Shown one piece after another: positions 45,108 through 59,577 of a stretch of 64,000 nucleotides of DNA. Source of the stretch: Microbulbifer sp. SAOS-129_SWC (GTDB lineage Bacteria; Pseudomonadota; Gammaproteobacteria; Pseudomonadales; Cellvibrionaceae); the NCBI RefSeq assembly GCF_039696035.1, contig NZ_CP155567.1, positions 4,570,465 to 4,634,464 on the forward strand, in the 5' to 3' direction. Positions within the stretch are counted from its first letter, which is position 1. Every line of letters begins with the position of its first letter. The position numbers were made by a program, and so were the translations under genes. Below the pieces are notes generated by a model. The model ran no database searches. It saw only the letters and a program-made list of their open reading frames with translations, and was not told the DNA's origin.

Positions 45108-46628
45108 TTAGTCCGAGTCAGCCATCTCACTGGTTTTTTCGGCCTCCTGCTCATCTTCCGAATGCAGGGACTCCAGGATCTTCTTCGCCGAGCGACGTGT
45201 ATCCCCCGGGTGCGACCAGGCCACCACGCGCTGCAGGAAGGGTTCGGCCAGATCCTCGCGCTTTACGGAGGCCAGATAAAAGCCGATAGACTCGTTCAGG
45301 AAGAGGTTTTTCGGGTCTACCCGGAAAGCTGCCATCATCGTCTTCAACGCCGGGAGCTTGGCATGATCGTGTTCGTAAGCGGTCCACAGGTAGCGGTAAC
45401 CCGGCAGGTAAGTGGAATTTTCGGCGATTGCCGCCTGGCCGTACTGTAGCGCTTTGTCGTAATACGCCTTGTCCCACTGCCCGGCCTTGTTCAAGGCGTC
45501 GAGACGATCCGCGTAGTAATGGCTCAGGTTGGCAGCCACACGGTAATCGCGACTGTCGCTCGATTCGATACGCGCGATGATCTTCGCATCCGGCAGAGTG
45601 TTGTCTTTATCGTGGTGATTGTCGATGACCGCTTTCAGGGACAAATTGGCCTGCCACCCGGGCGCTTTTTCATCGGTGTTCGACAGGAATTCAAGCGCCA
45701 GTTTTTCGTCATCTACATCCAGCGCCCTGTCTGCAAGCAGGAAGTACGCCTCGTTGCTATTGAGCTTGCGGGATTTAATCCGCTTGGCATAGGTGGGCAC
45801 CTCCAGCTTATAGCCATGTATGCGGCGGCTATTGGTATAACGGCGCACTTCCCGGTCCATCTCTTCCGGGGTCTTGCCGAAGCTGGACTCGAATGCGTCC
45901 ACAGGATCTGCACCACCGCTCACGGCCAGCAGGTATTTCCGGGTCTGCTCGCCGTAATTTTCATCATCGCCCTGCCCGCCGAGTTGCAGGAAGTGCGTAA
46001 GCTGCCAGGCGCTGGCATAGAAACTGTTCCAGTAACGACTGCTGTCGCTCTCGAGGTCGGGCTTCAGCAATTCACGAATATCCAGGTGTCGTCCGGCGCT
46101 CATATACCCCACCAGTGCCGCCTCGCGCCACTCGGGGAAATTGCCGATGATCACCCGACTGTCGCTGATGTCGGCACTTGCCAGTAATTCCGCAAACCCT
46201 TCCGAATACCACATGGGATAGGTCACCTGGCTGCGCTCGCGCATCAGGTAATGGACATATTCGTGAAACATGATTCCGGAACCGGACATGCCCCATTTGC
46301 CCTTCTGCGAAAAAATCAGAGGACCATTCCAGGTATCTTTGTAGAAACCGGCAATCTGGCGACTGCCGGAAAACTGCATAAACTGGTCAGAGCTCTGAAA
46401 ATAGAAAATATCCAGCTGCTGATTCTCGGGCTGGTCCGGCAACCCGGTAAACAGCAGTACCGATTGCCGAAACTTTTCCATATCGCGCAGCAGGTCTTCG
46501 ACATGGCCGTTGTAGACATCCGAGTACACCTTGAAATTTTCCGACTGGTATTCGTACCAGTCCCGCGCGCTCGCGGAGGGGAGGAGGGCGACGAACAGGA
46601 GCGCTGCAAAGAGACTTTTAGAGATCAT
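45108..46628 (-). CDS. Secreted gluzincin-type (peptidase MA-like) protein with repeat-like C-terminus
   Basis: The 506-residue protein has a signal peptide (MISKSLFAALLFVALLPSASA). The zinc motif is HEYVH at residues 122-126, and the second Glu is in WYSEGFAELLA (Glu at 143), giving the gluzincin pattern found in DUF1570/peptidase MA-like proteins. The C-terminal half (about 280-490) is helical, of tetratricopeptide style, with YCLLADRAL-like spacing. It may cleave peptide in the periplasm or cell surface. The ATG at 46628 has AAGGAAAG before it; the 27-codon-longer frame has none. Confidence 0.8.
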   Translation of the reverse strand: MISKSLFAALLFVALLPSASARDWYEYQSENFKVYSDVYNGHVEDLLRDMEKFRQSVLLFTGLPDQPENQQLDIFYFQSSDQFMQFSGSRQIAGFYKDTWNGPLIFSQKGKWGMSGSGIMFHEYVHYLMRERSQVTYPMWYSEGFAELLASADISDSRVIIGNFPEWREAALVGYMSAGRHLDIRELLKPDLESDSSRYWNSFYASAWQLTHFLQLGGQGDDENYGEQTRKYLLAVSGGADPVDAFESSFGKTPEEMDREVRRYTNSRRIHGYKLEVPTYAKRIKSRKLNSNEAYFLLADRALDVDDEKLALEFLSNTDEKAPGWQANLSLKAVIDNHHDKDNTLPDAKIIARIESSDSRDYRVAANLSHYYADRLDALNKAGQWDKAYYDKALQYGQAAIAENSTYLPGYRYLWTAYEHDHAKLPALKTMMAAFRVDPKNLFLNESIGFYLASVKREDLAEPFLQRVVAWSHPGDTRRSAKKILESLHSEDEQEAEKTSEMADSD

Positions 46629-46777
46629 TATTCTTTCCTTGAAGGCGACAGACAGCAGCAGCGAAGTCGGGGCCGGCCCGCAGCCGACGGATGCTGCGAC
46701 ATCAACCATAACGGAAAGCGCCCAATACGGCAGCGAAGGTGAGCGTGAAAAGACAGGAAAGTCGCGATTGCAGACAC

Positions 46778-46804
46778 AAAAAAAGCAGCCGAAGCTGCTT
46801 TTTC
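46778..46804. terminator. Terminator after atpC
   Basis: AAAAAGCAGC and GCTGCTTTTT form a stem with a CGAA loop just beyond the atpC stop. Runs of A and T flank the stem, so it can also serve the opposite strand. It closes the ATP synthase operon. Confidence 0.92.
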
Positions 46805-46825
46805 TGAACGCGACAGGCGTTACGC

Positions 46826-47245
46826 TTACTTGCCGGCCGCCCGGCGGATGGCCTGCAGGGTGCGCAGACGCGCTTCGGCTTCGGCCAGCTGCGCGGAGAT
46901 GCGGGCATAGTCGATTTCCGACGGTGCCTGGTGCAGCGCATGGGCCGCTTCTTCGCGCGCTTTCTGCGCCGCCACTTCGTCGATCTCGCGCTCGGCCACA
47001 TCGGCGAGGATAGTGACCAGGTTGGGCTGGACCTCGGCGTAACCGCCGCTGACGAACAGCACTTCCTCTTCACCACCCTGCTTGATGATACGCACCGGAC
47101 CCGGCTTCAGTGCAGACAGCAGCGGGGCGTGGCCGTAGGAAATACCCAGCTCACCCTCGATGCCACTGACAATCACCATCTCCACCAGTCCGGAGAAGAG
47201 GGATTGCTCGGCGCTTACGATGTCGCAATGTACAGTCATAGCCAT
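46826..47245 (-). CDS. atpC: ATP synthase F1 subunit epsilon
   Basis: The 139-residue protein has the beta-sandwich N-terminal domain ([47 protein letters not shown], residues about 3-50) and a short helical C-terminal hairpin (about 88-139). It regulates rotation by binding gamma. Last gene of the operon, before its terminator. The first ATG (47245) has GAGG seven bases upstream. Confidence 0.97.
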   Translation of the reverse strand: MAMTVHCDIVSAEQSLFSGLVEMVIVSGIEGELGISYGHAPLLSALKPGPVRIIKQGGEEEVLFVSGGYAEVQPNLVTILADVAEREIDEVAAQKAREEAAHALHQAPSEIDYARISAQLAEAEARLRTLQAIRRAAGK

Positions 47246-47326
47246 AAGGCTACCTCATTCTCTGCTATTTGCCCGGAGAATTGTCCGCCGCGCCAATGAA
47301 AAAGGGCGCGGCGGGCGATTCAGCGC

Positions 47327-49626
<2,300 letters not shown>

Positions 49627-49728
49627 AGTGATTTACCTTTTCTTGCCCTCTCCGCCACCCCTCTGCCGCGTGCGGAAGAGGGGAGGAAGAGCGCCCCTAT
49701 CCAGCGGAGGAAGGGGCAGGGAGAATGA

Positions 49729-51273
<1,545 letters not shown>

Positions 51274-51326
51274 GCTCTGTTCCTCACGCCCCGGACACCG
51301 CAACAACAGCGTCCCGGGATAGATAT

Positions 51327-51863
51327 TTAGGAGTTCATCGCCTCGGCGAGTTTGGCCAATCGACCGCGCACCGAACCGTCGATTACGGTATCGCCGGCGT
51401 GGATGACCGCGCCGCCCAGCAGGCTTTCGTCGACCGAACTGTGCAGGTGCACTTCGCGGGCAAACTTCTTGCCCAGCGCCTCGGTCAACTGCTGTGCCTG
51501 CGCATCGCTGAGCGCGCGCGCGGACACCACTTCCACCTCGAGGGTGGCCTCGGCCTGCGCCTTCAGCTCCTCGAACAGCACGGAGATTTCCGGCAGCAAC
51601 TGCAGGCGGTTATTTTCCGCCAGCAGCCGGATGAAGTTTTTACCGGCATCGCTGAGGTCGTCCGCGCACACAGACAGGAAGCTGTCCGCGCGCTGGTCGC
51701 TGGTGAGTTGCGGGTTTTCCAGCAACTCACGCACTTTTTCGCTCTGGCTGACCGCCGCCGCCGTGGCCAGCGCAGCGCTCCAACCACCGAGGTCGGAGGC
51801 TTGCTGCGCGTAGCTGAACGCCGCTTTGGCATAGGGCCGGGCCAGTGTGCTGAGTTCCGCCAT
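51327..51863 (-). CDS. atpH: ATP synthase F1 subunit delta
   Basis: The 178-residue protein has the helical N-terminal domain ([32 protein letters not shown]) and the C-terminal segment [34 protein letters not shown] seen in all delta subunits. It joins the F1 head to the b-subunit stalk. The gene lies between atpF and atpA with short gaps. Confidence 0.97.
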   Translation of the reverse strand: MAELSTLARPYAKAAFSYAQQASDLGGWSAALATAAAVSQSEKVRELLENPQLTSDQRADSFLSVCADDLSDAGKNFIRLLAENNRLQLLPEISVLFEELKAQAEATLEVEVVSARALSDAQAQQLTEALGKKFAREVHLHSSVDESLLGGAVIHAGDTVIDGSVRGRLAKLAEAMNS

Positions 51864-51875
51864 GGGGTTCCTCGC

Positions 51876-52346
51876 TTACAGCTCGGCTGCCAGTTTGTCG
51901 ATCAGGTCGTCGTGCGCCTTGGCGTCGATATTGACCGAAAGAATCTTCTCCGCGCCAGCCACAGACAGCGTAGCCACACGGCTGCGCAGCTGCTCTTTGG
52001 CACGGTTCACTTCCTGGTCGATCTCTGCCTGGGCCGCCGCCTTGAGACGGTCGCCCTCGGCGTGCGCGGACTGCTTGGCTTCGTCGATAATCTGATTGGC
52101 GCGCTTGTTGGCGCCATCGATGATTTCCGCGGCCTGCGCCTTGGCTTCCTTCAGCTGGTCAGCGGCTTTGCGCTGTGCCAGTTCCAGATCCTTGTGCGCG
52201 CGATCGGCCTCTTCGAGACCGGTAGCAATCTTCTGCTCGCGCTCCTGCATCACGCCGAGCAGGGAAGGCCAGACGTACTTCCAGCAGAACCATACAAAGG
52301 CCAGAAAGACAATCGACTGGCCGATTAGAGTCAGGTTGATATTCAC
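51876..52346 (-). CDS. atpF: ATP synthase F0 subunit b
   Basis: The 156-residue protein has one N-terminal membrane segment (about residues 5-25, [17 protein letters not shown]) followed by a long charged coiled coil ending near [17 protein letters not shown]. It forms the peripheral stalk as a dimer. Length matches the E. coli subunit. It lies 72 bases after atpE and 12 before atpH. Confidence 0.97.
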   Translation of the reverse strand: MNINLTLIGQSIVFLAFVWFCWKYVWPSLLGVMQEREQKIATGLEEADRAHKDLELAQRKAADQLKEAKAQAAEIIDGANKRANQIIDEAKQSAHAEGDRLKAAAQAEIDQEVNRAKEQLRSRVATLSVAGAEKILSVNIDAKAHDDLIDKLAAEL

Positions 52347-52418
52347 ACCGACACCTCTTGCTCTTTGCTCTTTATAAAAAAAGAACGATGGGGGTTAAGG
52401 GCAATTGGAACGGTGCTA

Positions 52419-52676
<258 letters not shown>

Positions 52677-52725
52677 TTAAAGGTTGAGAGTTGTTGTAAA
52701 GGTTTAAAGGGTTATTCGTCAGAAA

Positions 52726-53658
<933 letters not shown>

Positions 53659-53715
53659 TCAGCAATCGTAAAAGTGTATTCTTTTCTGCGACGTTCGCTG
53701 CGGATCTCTATGGGA

Positions 53716-54090
53716 TCAACGCACCAGACGCGCCACCAACAGCCACTGCACGATTACACAGAGACCGTAACTGATAAATAAGGCCGCCGGGTTTAGCGGC
53801 CGCACCGCGGCAAACACCGCCGCGAAACCCGCCAGGGTGAGCACAAACTTGCCCGTCTCCCCGCGGTAAAAATTCTCCAGCACCTGCCTGGCGGCGCGTG
53901 CACCGCGCTCGCCGCGCCCACCTCGAAAGGCGCGCAGGCCGAAATACGTATTGGGCAGCGCGCACAGCGCGCCGCCGAGCACCACCGACAACGCGGTTAC
54001 CGGCTCGCCGTAAAAGTGCAGACCTGCGCCGGCGAGCGATACCAGCAGCAGCTGTACCGCGGCAATAACGAACACCGGGGGTTTGCTCAT
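53716..54090 (-). CDS. atpI: ATP synthase protein I
   Basis: The 124-residue protein has four membrane segments (ALSVVLGGALCALPNTYFGLRAF in the second) and the AtpI pattern of an N-terminal SKPPVFVIAAVQLLLVSLAGAGLHFY. AtpI assists c-ring assembly. The ATG at 54090 is used; a TTG-started longer frame of 17 codons overlaps the operon's leader. It is the first gene of the operon. Confidence 0.88.
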   Translation of the reverse strand: MSKPPVFVIAAVQLLLVSLAGAGLHFYGEPVTALSVVLGGALCALPNTYFGLRAFRGGRGERGARAARQVLENFYRGETGKFVLTLAGFAAVFAAVRPLNPAALFISYGLCVIVQWLLVARLVR

Positions 54091-54156
54091 AGGCGGGATT
54101 GGCCGACCCTTTTTGCGGGTTTGAATGCACTGTCCGCCCAATTTTTGGGCGTGCGA

Positions 54157-54186
54157 ATTATAGGAGGAACCGCGTCACCGGTTCAA
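54157..54186 (-). promoter_or_regulatory. Sigma-70 promoter of the ATP synthase operon
   Basis: On the minus strand TTGAAC (plus-strand 54181-54186) and TATAAT (54157-54162) are separated by 18 bases. The transcript would begin about 60 bases before the atpI start and would carry a small hairpin (GCCCA/TGGGC). This is the best sigma-70 match I found in the window. Confidence 0.85.
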
Positions 54187-54247
54187 CCGGCAAATCTCGC
54201 CAAGTTATTCACTTTTCGACGTTTTTTCCGATCGAATCGGACACCGG

Positions 54248-54263
54248 GTTAGTGAACACTAAC
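54248..54263. promoter_or_regulatory. 16-bp perfect palindrome between parB and atpI
   Basis: GTTAGTGAACACTAAC is a 7-bp inverted repeat with a 2-bp centre, 62 bases upstream of the atp -35. A second small palindrome, CCGAT-CGA-ATCGG, lies at 54228-54240. Either could be an operator, for a regulator not known from the sequence. Confidence 0.5.
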
Positions 54264-54326
54264 GGAGTGCAAGTGCGCCAAATCGGGGCGGCCTACGGCG
54301 CCGCCCGCGCGGAGGTAGCGGGTGCC

Positions 54327-55226
54327 TCAGTCCTCACGGTAGCCCAGATGGGCGAGGATGCCGTCCAGTTCGTCGAGACTGCTGTATTTCAGCACCAGTT
54401 TACCGGCGCCCTTGTCGCTGTGATCGATCGACACCGGCACACCGACTTTCTCCGCCAGCCGCTCGCTGAGACGGCGAATATTGGGATCTTCCTTGGGCTG
54501 GGCGGGCGTGGGATTCTGCGCCTGCTGCTGCAGGCGGCGCACCAGCGCCTCGGCCTGGCGCACGGTCAGGCCGCGGTCGACTACCTGGCGCGCGGCGGCG
54601 CGCTGGGTGTCGCCGGCAAGGCCGAGCAGCGCCTTGGCGTGGCCGGTCTCCAGGTCGCCGCGCTCGAGCAGCGTGCGCACCTCCTCGGTCAGGCTCAGCA
54701 GGCGCAGCAGGTTGGTCACCGCAGTGCGCGACTTGCCCACCGCTTCGGCCACTTCCTGCTGGGTCAGCTGGAACTCGTCCTGCAGGCGCTTCAGCGCCGC
54801 GGCTTCCTCCACCGGATTGAGGTCTTCGCGCTGGATATTCTCGATCAGCGCCATGGCGATGGCAGCTTCGTCCGGTACCTCGCGCACCAGCGCCGGAACC
54901 CGGTCCAGCTCGGCAAGTTGCGCGGCGCGCCAGCGGCGCTCACCGGCGATGATCTCGTACTTGTGCTCACCCACCGGGCGCACCACGATCGGCTGCATGA
55001 TGCCCTGGGCGCGGATGGAATCGGCCAGCTCCTGCAGGGATTCCTGTGGGAAATCGCGGCGCGGCTGGTAGCGGCCGCGCTGCAGGAATTCGATCGGCAG
55101 TTCGCGCAGCGCCCCGTCGCTGGCAGCGGAGGCTCCCTCGCCGGTGGCGACGGCGATCGCCTCGCTGGCGTTATCACTGATCAGGTGGGACAGGCCCCGG
55201 CCCAGGCCTTTGCGTTTGGCGGCCAT
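54327..55226 (-). CDS. parB: Chromosome partitioning protein ParB
   Basis: The 299-residue protein begins KRKGLGRGLSHLISDN, with the ParB domain containing IVRPVGEHKYEIIAGERRWRAAQLAEL (CTP-binding region, about residues 80-107). The helix-turn-helix NPVEEAAALKRLQDEFQLTQQEVAEAVGKSRTAVTNLLRLL follows. It binds parS sites near the origin and is loaded with ParA. No TGTTTCACGTGAAACA-type parS site was seen in this window. It follows parA by 13 bases. Confidence 0.97.
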   Translation of the reverse strand: MAAKRKGLGRGLSHLISDNASEAIAVATGEGASAASDGALRELPIEFLQRGRYQPRRDFPQESLQELADSIRAQGIMQPIVVRPVGEHKYEIIAGERRWRAAQLAELDRVPALVREVPDEAAIAMALIENIQREDLNPVEEAAALKRLQDEFQLTQQEVAEAVGKSRTAVTNLLRLLSLTEEVRTLLERGDLETGHAKALLGLAGDTQRAAARQVVDRGLTVRQAEALVRRLQQQAQNPTPAQPKEDPNIRRLSERLAEKVGVPVSIDHSDKGAGKLVLKYSSLDELDGILAHLGYRED

Positions 55227-55239
55227 AACTCTTTACCTC

Positions 55240-56037
55240 TTAAACCGCTTCCGCCACCGGGCGGGACGAACTGTTGGCGGCGTGGCGGCGGGTCATTTCC
55301 CCGGCCAGTGCCAGATAGGCGATAGCGCCCTTGGAGTGACGATCGTAGTCCAGTGCCGGTTTGCCGAAACTGGGGGCCTCGGCCAGGCGCACGTTGCGCG
55401 GAATGCAGGTGCGGTACAGGCGCTCGCCAAAATATTCGGACAGCTGCTCGGATACGTCGCTGGTCAGGCTGTTGCGCGGGTCGTACATGGTGCGCAGTAT
55501 GCCCTCGATCTTCAGCTCCGGATTGGCGGCGCGCTGAATCTGGGTGATGGTATCGATCAGCGCCGACAGGCCCTCGAGTGCGTAGTACTCGCACTGCATC
55601 GGGATCAGCACGCCGTGCGCGGCGCACAGGGCGTTGACGGTGAGCATGTTCAGCGACGGCGGGCAATCGATCACGATGTAGTCGTATTCCGCGGACACAT
55701 CGCGCAGGGCGCGGCGCAGACGGGATTCGCGCCCGTCCACGTCCAGCAGCTCCACCTCGGCGGCGGACAGGTCGCCGTTGGCCGGCATCAGCCTGTAGCC
55801 GCTATCGGTGGGCACCACCGCCTTGTGCGCCGGCAGGTCGCCGGCGAGCACGTCGTAGCTCGATAACTGCAGCTCGCTCTTGTCGACGCCACTGCCCATG
55901 GTGGCATTGCCCTGGGGGTCGAGATCGATCAACAGCACCCGGCGCTTGCTGGCGACCAGGGATGCGGCCAGATTGACGCAGGTGGTGGTCTTGCCGACCC
56001 CGCCTTTCTGGTTGGCCACAGCGAATATCTTGCTCAA
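55240..56037 (-). CDS. parA: Chromosome partitioning ATPase ParA
   Basis: The 265-residue protein begins SKIFAVANQKGGVGKTTTCVNLAASL (deviant Walker A). VLLIDLDPQGNATMG is the A' motif and DYIVIDCPPSLNMLTVNAL the Walker B region. It moves ParB-parS complexes. The start is TTG at 56037 with AGGA eight bases upstream; the longer frame runs back through non-homologous sequence. It lies in the usual order rsmG-parA-parB. Confidence 0.95.
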   Translation of the reverse strand: MSKIFAVANQKGGVGKTTTCVNLAASLVASKRRVLLIDLDPQGNATMGSGVDKSELQLSSYDVLAGDLPAHKAVVPTDSGYRLMPANGDLSAAEVELLDVDGRESRLRRALRDVSAEYDYIVIDCPPSLNMLTVNALCAAHGVLIPMQCEYYALEGLSALIDTITQIQRAANPELKIEGILRTMYDPRNSLTSDVSEQLSEYFGERLYRTCIPRNVRLAEAPSFGKPALDYDRHSKGAIAYLALAGEMTRRHAANSSSRPVAEAV

Positions 56038-56178
56038 GGTTCTTGTCCTATGTTCTCCCGCCGGGCGCTCTCCCCAGAGCCCTGCAGGTGGCGCCGCAAA
56101 CGGCGGCAACAGTGCGCGGCGCCCGCGCCCTGCAGGCCCGCCGTGCTGGTCTTGGAATTTCGAATCTGTTAGCGGGAT

Positions 56179-56832
56179 TTACGCCTGGCCGCCGCGATCT
56201 TCCGCGCGGCTGAGAACGATAAGGTGGCGATCCGCGTCGCAACCCGGTACCGACAGGGGGTGCACCCGTTCGACCTTAATCCCTTTTGCAAGTGCGCTCA
56301 ACTCATCTTCCGGTAACTTGCCTTTCATCGCATAGAATCGGCCACCCGGCGCTAGCAAGTGCTCACTCCCATCCACCATGTCGGCGATGGTCGCGAAGGC
56401 CCTGGAGACGATTGCCGCGTAGGGTTGCTGCGGACGGTGCGCCTCGACCCGCTCGTTGAACACCGCGACATTGGGCAGCGGCAGGCTGGTGGCCACCTGG
56501 AACAGGAAGCGGGTCTTCTTGCCGTTGCTGTCGAGCAGCGACACGGATCGCGCGGGGTGCACGATGGCCAGCGGGATACCCGGCAGGCCACCGCCACTGC
56601 CGACATCGAGCAGCGGCTCGTCATCGCCACCGCACAGGTTGACGACGCTGAGGCTGTCGATGATATGGCGTTCGAGCATCTCGGCCGGATCGCGCACGGC
56701 GGACAGGTTGTAGGCCTTGTTCCAGCGCGCAAACAGCGCCAGGTACTCGAGCAGCAGGTCCTGCTGCGCGACGGTCAGATCCACCGACAACTGCGCCGCG
56801 GCCTGGACCAGGCGCGGGCGGAACTTTTCCAT
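56179..56832 (-). CDS. rsmG: 16S rRNA (guanine527-N7)-methyltransferase RsmG
   Basis: The 217-residue methyltransferase has the motif LLDVGSGGGLPGIPLAIVHP (motif I, SAM) followed by VSLLDSNGKKTRFL, and NERVEAHRPQQPYAAIVSRAFATIADMV. It methylates G527 of 16S rRNA; loss gives low-level streptomycin resistance. I use the ATG at 56832 (MEKFRPRLVQ); a 19-codon-longer frame lacks homology and ribosome site. It follows mnmG by 63 bases. Confidence 0.94.
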   Translation of the reverse strand: MEKFRPRLVQAAAQLSVDLTVAQQDLLLEYLALFARWNKAYNLSAVRDPAEMLERHIIDSLSVVNLCGGDDEPLLDVGSGGGLPGIPLAIVHPARSVSLLDSNGKKTRFLFQVATSLPLPNVAVFNERVEAHRPQQPYAAIVSRAFATIADMVDGSEHLLAPGGRFYAMKGKLPEDELSALAKGIKVERVHPLSVPGCDADRHLIVLSRAEDRGGQA

Positions 56833-56895
56833 TTGCAGAGAAATTGCGGGATCCCCCGGTTGGCGGCGCGCACGGCGCACCGTACACACATCAAA

Positions 56896-58785
56896 TCAAA
56901 CGGCTTTCTTGCGGCCGAGCAGGCCGCGCTTTTTCAGCTGGATCAGCAGCAGCGAGACTGCCGCCGGGGTCACGCCGGGAATCCGCGAGGCGCGGGCCAG
57001 GGTGTCCGGGCGGGTGTCGCCGAGCTTCTGCTTGACCTCGCTGGAGAGACCGGAGATATCGCTGTAGTCGAAGTCCACCGGGATCGGCGTGTCCTCGTAG
57101 GCCTGCAGGCGCTCGATCTCGTCGCGCTGGCGGTCGATATAGCCGGCGTACTTGGCCGCGATCTCCACCTGTTCCGCGACACGCTCATCGTCCACCGCCT
57201 CGCCTTTGAGGTCGGCGACGTCGGCGTAGCCCAGCTCCGGGCGGCGCAGCAGGTCGATCAGGCTGTACTCGCGCGCCAGCGGCTGCGGCAGCTTGGCCTC
57301 CACCGCGGTGGCCTGCTCGGTGTTCGGGTGGACCCAGGTGTCGCGCAAGCGCTGCTCCTCGAGCGCGATGGCCTCGCGCTTGGTGCAAAACGCGGCCCAG
57401 CGCTCGTCGCCCACCAGGCCCAGCTCGCGGCCGGCCTCGGTCAGGCGCAGGTCGGCATTGTCCTCGCGCAGCAGCAAGCGGTACTCGGCGCGGCTGGTGA
57501 ACATGCGGTACGGCTCCTTGGTGCCGCTGGTGATCAGGTCGTCCACCAGTACGCCCAGGTAGGCCTGGTCGCGGCGCGGTGCCCACGCCTCGCGCTCCTG
57601 CGCCTGCAACGCGGCGTTGGCGCCGGCCAGCAGTCCCTGGGCGGCAGCCTCCTCGTAGCCGGTGGTGCCGTTGATCTGGCCGGCAAAGTACAGGCCCTGG
57701 ATAAATTTGGTCTGCAGCGACGGCAGCAGGTCGCGCGGATCGAAGAAATCGTACTCGATTGCGTAGCCCGGGCGGGTGATATGCGCGTTCTCAAAGCCCG
57801 CAATCGAGTGCACCAGCTCGATCTGCACATCGAACGGCAGGCTGGTGGAGATGCCGTTGGGGTACAGCTCGTTGGTGGTCAGCCCCTCCGGCTCGATAAA
57901 GATCTGGTGGCTGTTCTTGTCGGCGAAGCGGTGCACCTTGTCCTCGATCGACGGGCAGTAGCGCGGGCCGACGCCCTCGATCACGCCGGAGAACATCGGC
58001 GAGCGATCCAGGCCGCTGCGGATGACGTCGTGGGTGCGGTCGTTGGTATGGGTGATCCAGCAGCACACCTGGCGCGGATGCTGCGCGCGGCTGCCGAGGT
58101 AGGACATCACCGGGGTGGGGCTGTCGCCCCACTGCTCCTCGAGGGTGGAGAAATCCACCGAGCGCGCGTCGATGCGCGGCGGCGTCCCGGTCTTCAGGCG
58201 TTCGACGCGAAACGGCAGTTCGCGCAGGCGCTGGGCCAGCGCGATGGACGGCGGATCGCCGGCACGGCCGCCGGAATGGCTGTCGAGGCCGATATGGATC
58301 TTGCCGCCGAGGAAGGTACCCGCGGTGATCACCACGGTCTTGGCGCGAAAGCGCACGCCGGCATTGGTCACCACACCGGCGACGCGCTCGCCCTCGACAA
58401 TCAGGTCGTCGGCGGCCTGCTGGAAGATCTCCAGATTCGGCTGGCGCTCGAGGATCGCGCGGATGGCGGCGCGGTACAGGGCGCGGTCGGCCTGGGCGCG
58501 GGTGGCGCGCACCGCGGGGCCCTTGCGCGCATTCAGCACGCGAAACTGGATGCCACCCAGATCGGTGGCCTCGGCCATGGCGCCGCCGAGGGCGTCGACT
58601 TCCTTGACCAGATGGCTCTTGCCGATACCCCCGATGGCCGGGTTGCAGGACATCTGCCCCATCGTCTCGATGTTGTGGGTCAGCAGCAGCGTGGCGGACC
58701 CCATACGCGCGGCGGCGAGGGCAGCCTCGGTACCGGCGTGCCCGCCGCCGATCACAATCACATCGTAGGTTTTGGGGAAATCCAT
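56896..58785 (-). CDS. mnmG: tRNA uridine-34 5-carboxymethylaminomethyl modification enzyme MnmG
   Basis: The 629-residue flavoprotein begins with the Rossmann FAD site [44 protein letters not shown] and the two redox Cys ([12 protein letters not shown] region) are visible, and the C-terminal helical domain binds MnmE and tRNA. With MnmE it installs the cmnm5 group on U34 of several tRNAs. The ATG at 58785 starts at the family N-terminus. It lies beside a 790-base gap that separates it from mnmE. Confidence 0.97.
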   Translation of the reverse strand: MDFPKTYDVIVIGGGHAGTEAALAAARMGSATLLLTHNIETMGQMSCNPAIGGIGKSHLVKEVDALGGAMAEATDLGGIQFRVLNARKGPAVRATRAQADRALYRAAIRAILERQPNLEIFQQAADDLIVEGERVAGVVTNAGVRFRAKTVVITAGTFLGGKIHIGLDSHSGGRAGDPPSIALAQRLRELPFRVERLKTGTPPRIDARSVDFSTLEEQWGDSPTPVMSYLGSRAQHPRQVCCWITHTNDRTHDVIRSGLDRSPMFSGVIEGVGPRYCPSIEDKVHRFADKNSHQIFIEPEGLTTNELYPNGISTSLPFDVQIELVHSIAGFENAHITRPGYAIEYDFFDPRDLLPSLQTKFIQGLYFAGQINGTTGYEEAAAQGLLAGANAALQAQEREAWAPRRDQAYLGVLVDDLITSGTKEPYRMFTSRAEYRLLLREDNADLRLTEAGRELGLVGDERWAAFCTKREAIALEEQRLRDTWVHPNTEQATAVEAKLPQPLAREYSLIDLLRRPELGYADVADLKGEAVDDERVAEQVEIAAKYAGYIDRQRDEIERLQAYEDTPIPVDFDYSDISGLSSEVKQKLGDTRPDTLARASRIPGVTPAAVSLLLIQLKKRGLLGRKKAV

Positions 58786-59577
58786 AGCCGTCGCTGCCGG
58801 TGTGTAAAAAAGGGCGCACATTTTATAGCCAGTGGGGGCCGATCAGCAAATGGCAAATGCGGTGGTGGGAGCGGTTTCACGACGGGGCCGTCAGAGTCGG
58901 CAGCGCAATCCGTTGCGGCATTTTGTCGATGTCGATCTACAACTCATTAAATAAAGTTATACATATCTCTTATGGATAGGTGTTTTGTATTAGTAGTTAT
59001 TATTAGGGGCACCGCTTTTCCGGTATAAGCCGAAAAAAACATTATAAATCAATAGGTTATAGGTCCTGGTAGGCTGCTGGTAACCCCTGTGCCGGAGCAG
59101 GAGTAAGCGCGGTAGGCGCCTGTGGACGGGCGGGATAAAAACCGGCCCGCGGCGCAGTGGCGCCAGTTATCCCCATTTCACCGCGCGCTTATGCCTGCCG
59201 TTAACCCCGATGTTACCCACAGGTGCGTGTCGCCGGTGCCCTGTTGTGAGTGCATACCGGCTTAGTACGGGGATCCCCTGTGCACAAAAAGCCATTTCTG
59301 GATAACCTTGTGGAGATATGTGCGTAATTTCTGTGTTTTGACACTGGGTTGAGCGGTATTCGCCACTCGTGCAGGCGAGGCTGTGGACAAATGCTACTGC
59401 GGTAGAGCGCTCTTGTGGATATTGTCACCGCACAATGGAGGGCAGATTCCAAGAGTTCGGTTATCTGTAGTGAATGGCGCTTATTATCGATGAAAATCAG
59501 TAATGTGGGCTGACTTTGACGTAGGGGGCAGGTGGGAGAGGGGGATGGGGCGGCTGTAATGCTTACAGCCGCCGATA
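58786..59577. other. Large AT-rich gap between mnmE and mnmG with DnaA-box cluster, candidate origin
   Basis: No gene can be supported in these 790 bases. An AT-rich stretch (about 58941-59060) is followed by a cluster of five DnaA-box-like 9-mers, each with one mismatch: TTATCCCCA 59167, TTACCCACA 59213, and on the minus strand TTATCCAGA 59297-59305, TTGTCCACA 59382-59390 and ATATCCACA 59414-59422. This pairing of an AT-rich stretch with a box cluster is what a replication origin looks like. In enteric bacteria oriC also lies beside mnmG. No perfect box is present here, unlike the gap before dnaA. Confidence 0.5.

Noticed and set aside
56359..58950. 863-codon plus-strand open frame
   Set aside because: It is antisense to rsmG and mnmG, rich in Gln, Arg, His and Gly as shadows of GC-rich genes are, and has no recognisable domain.
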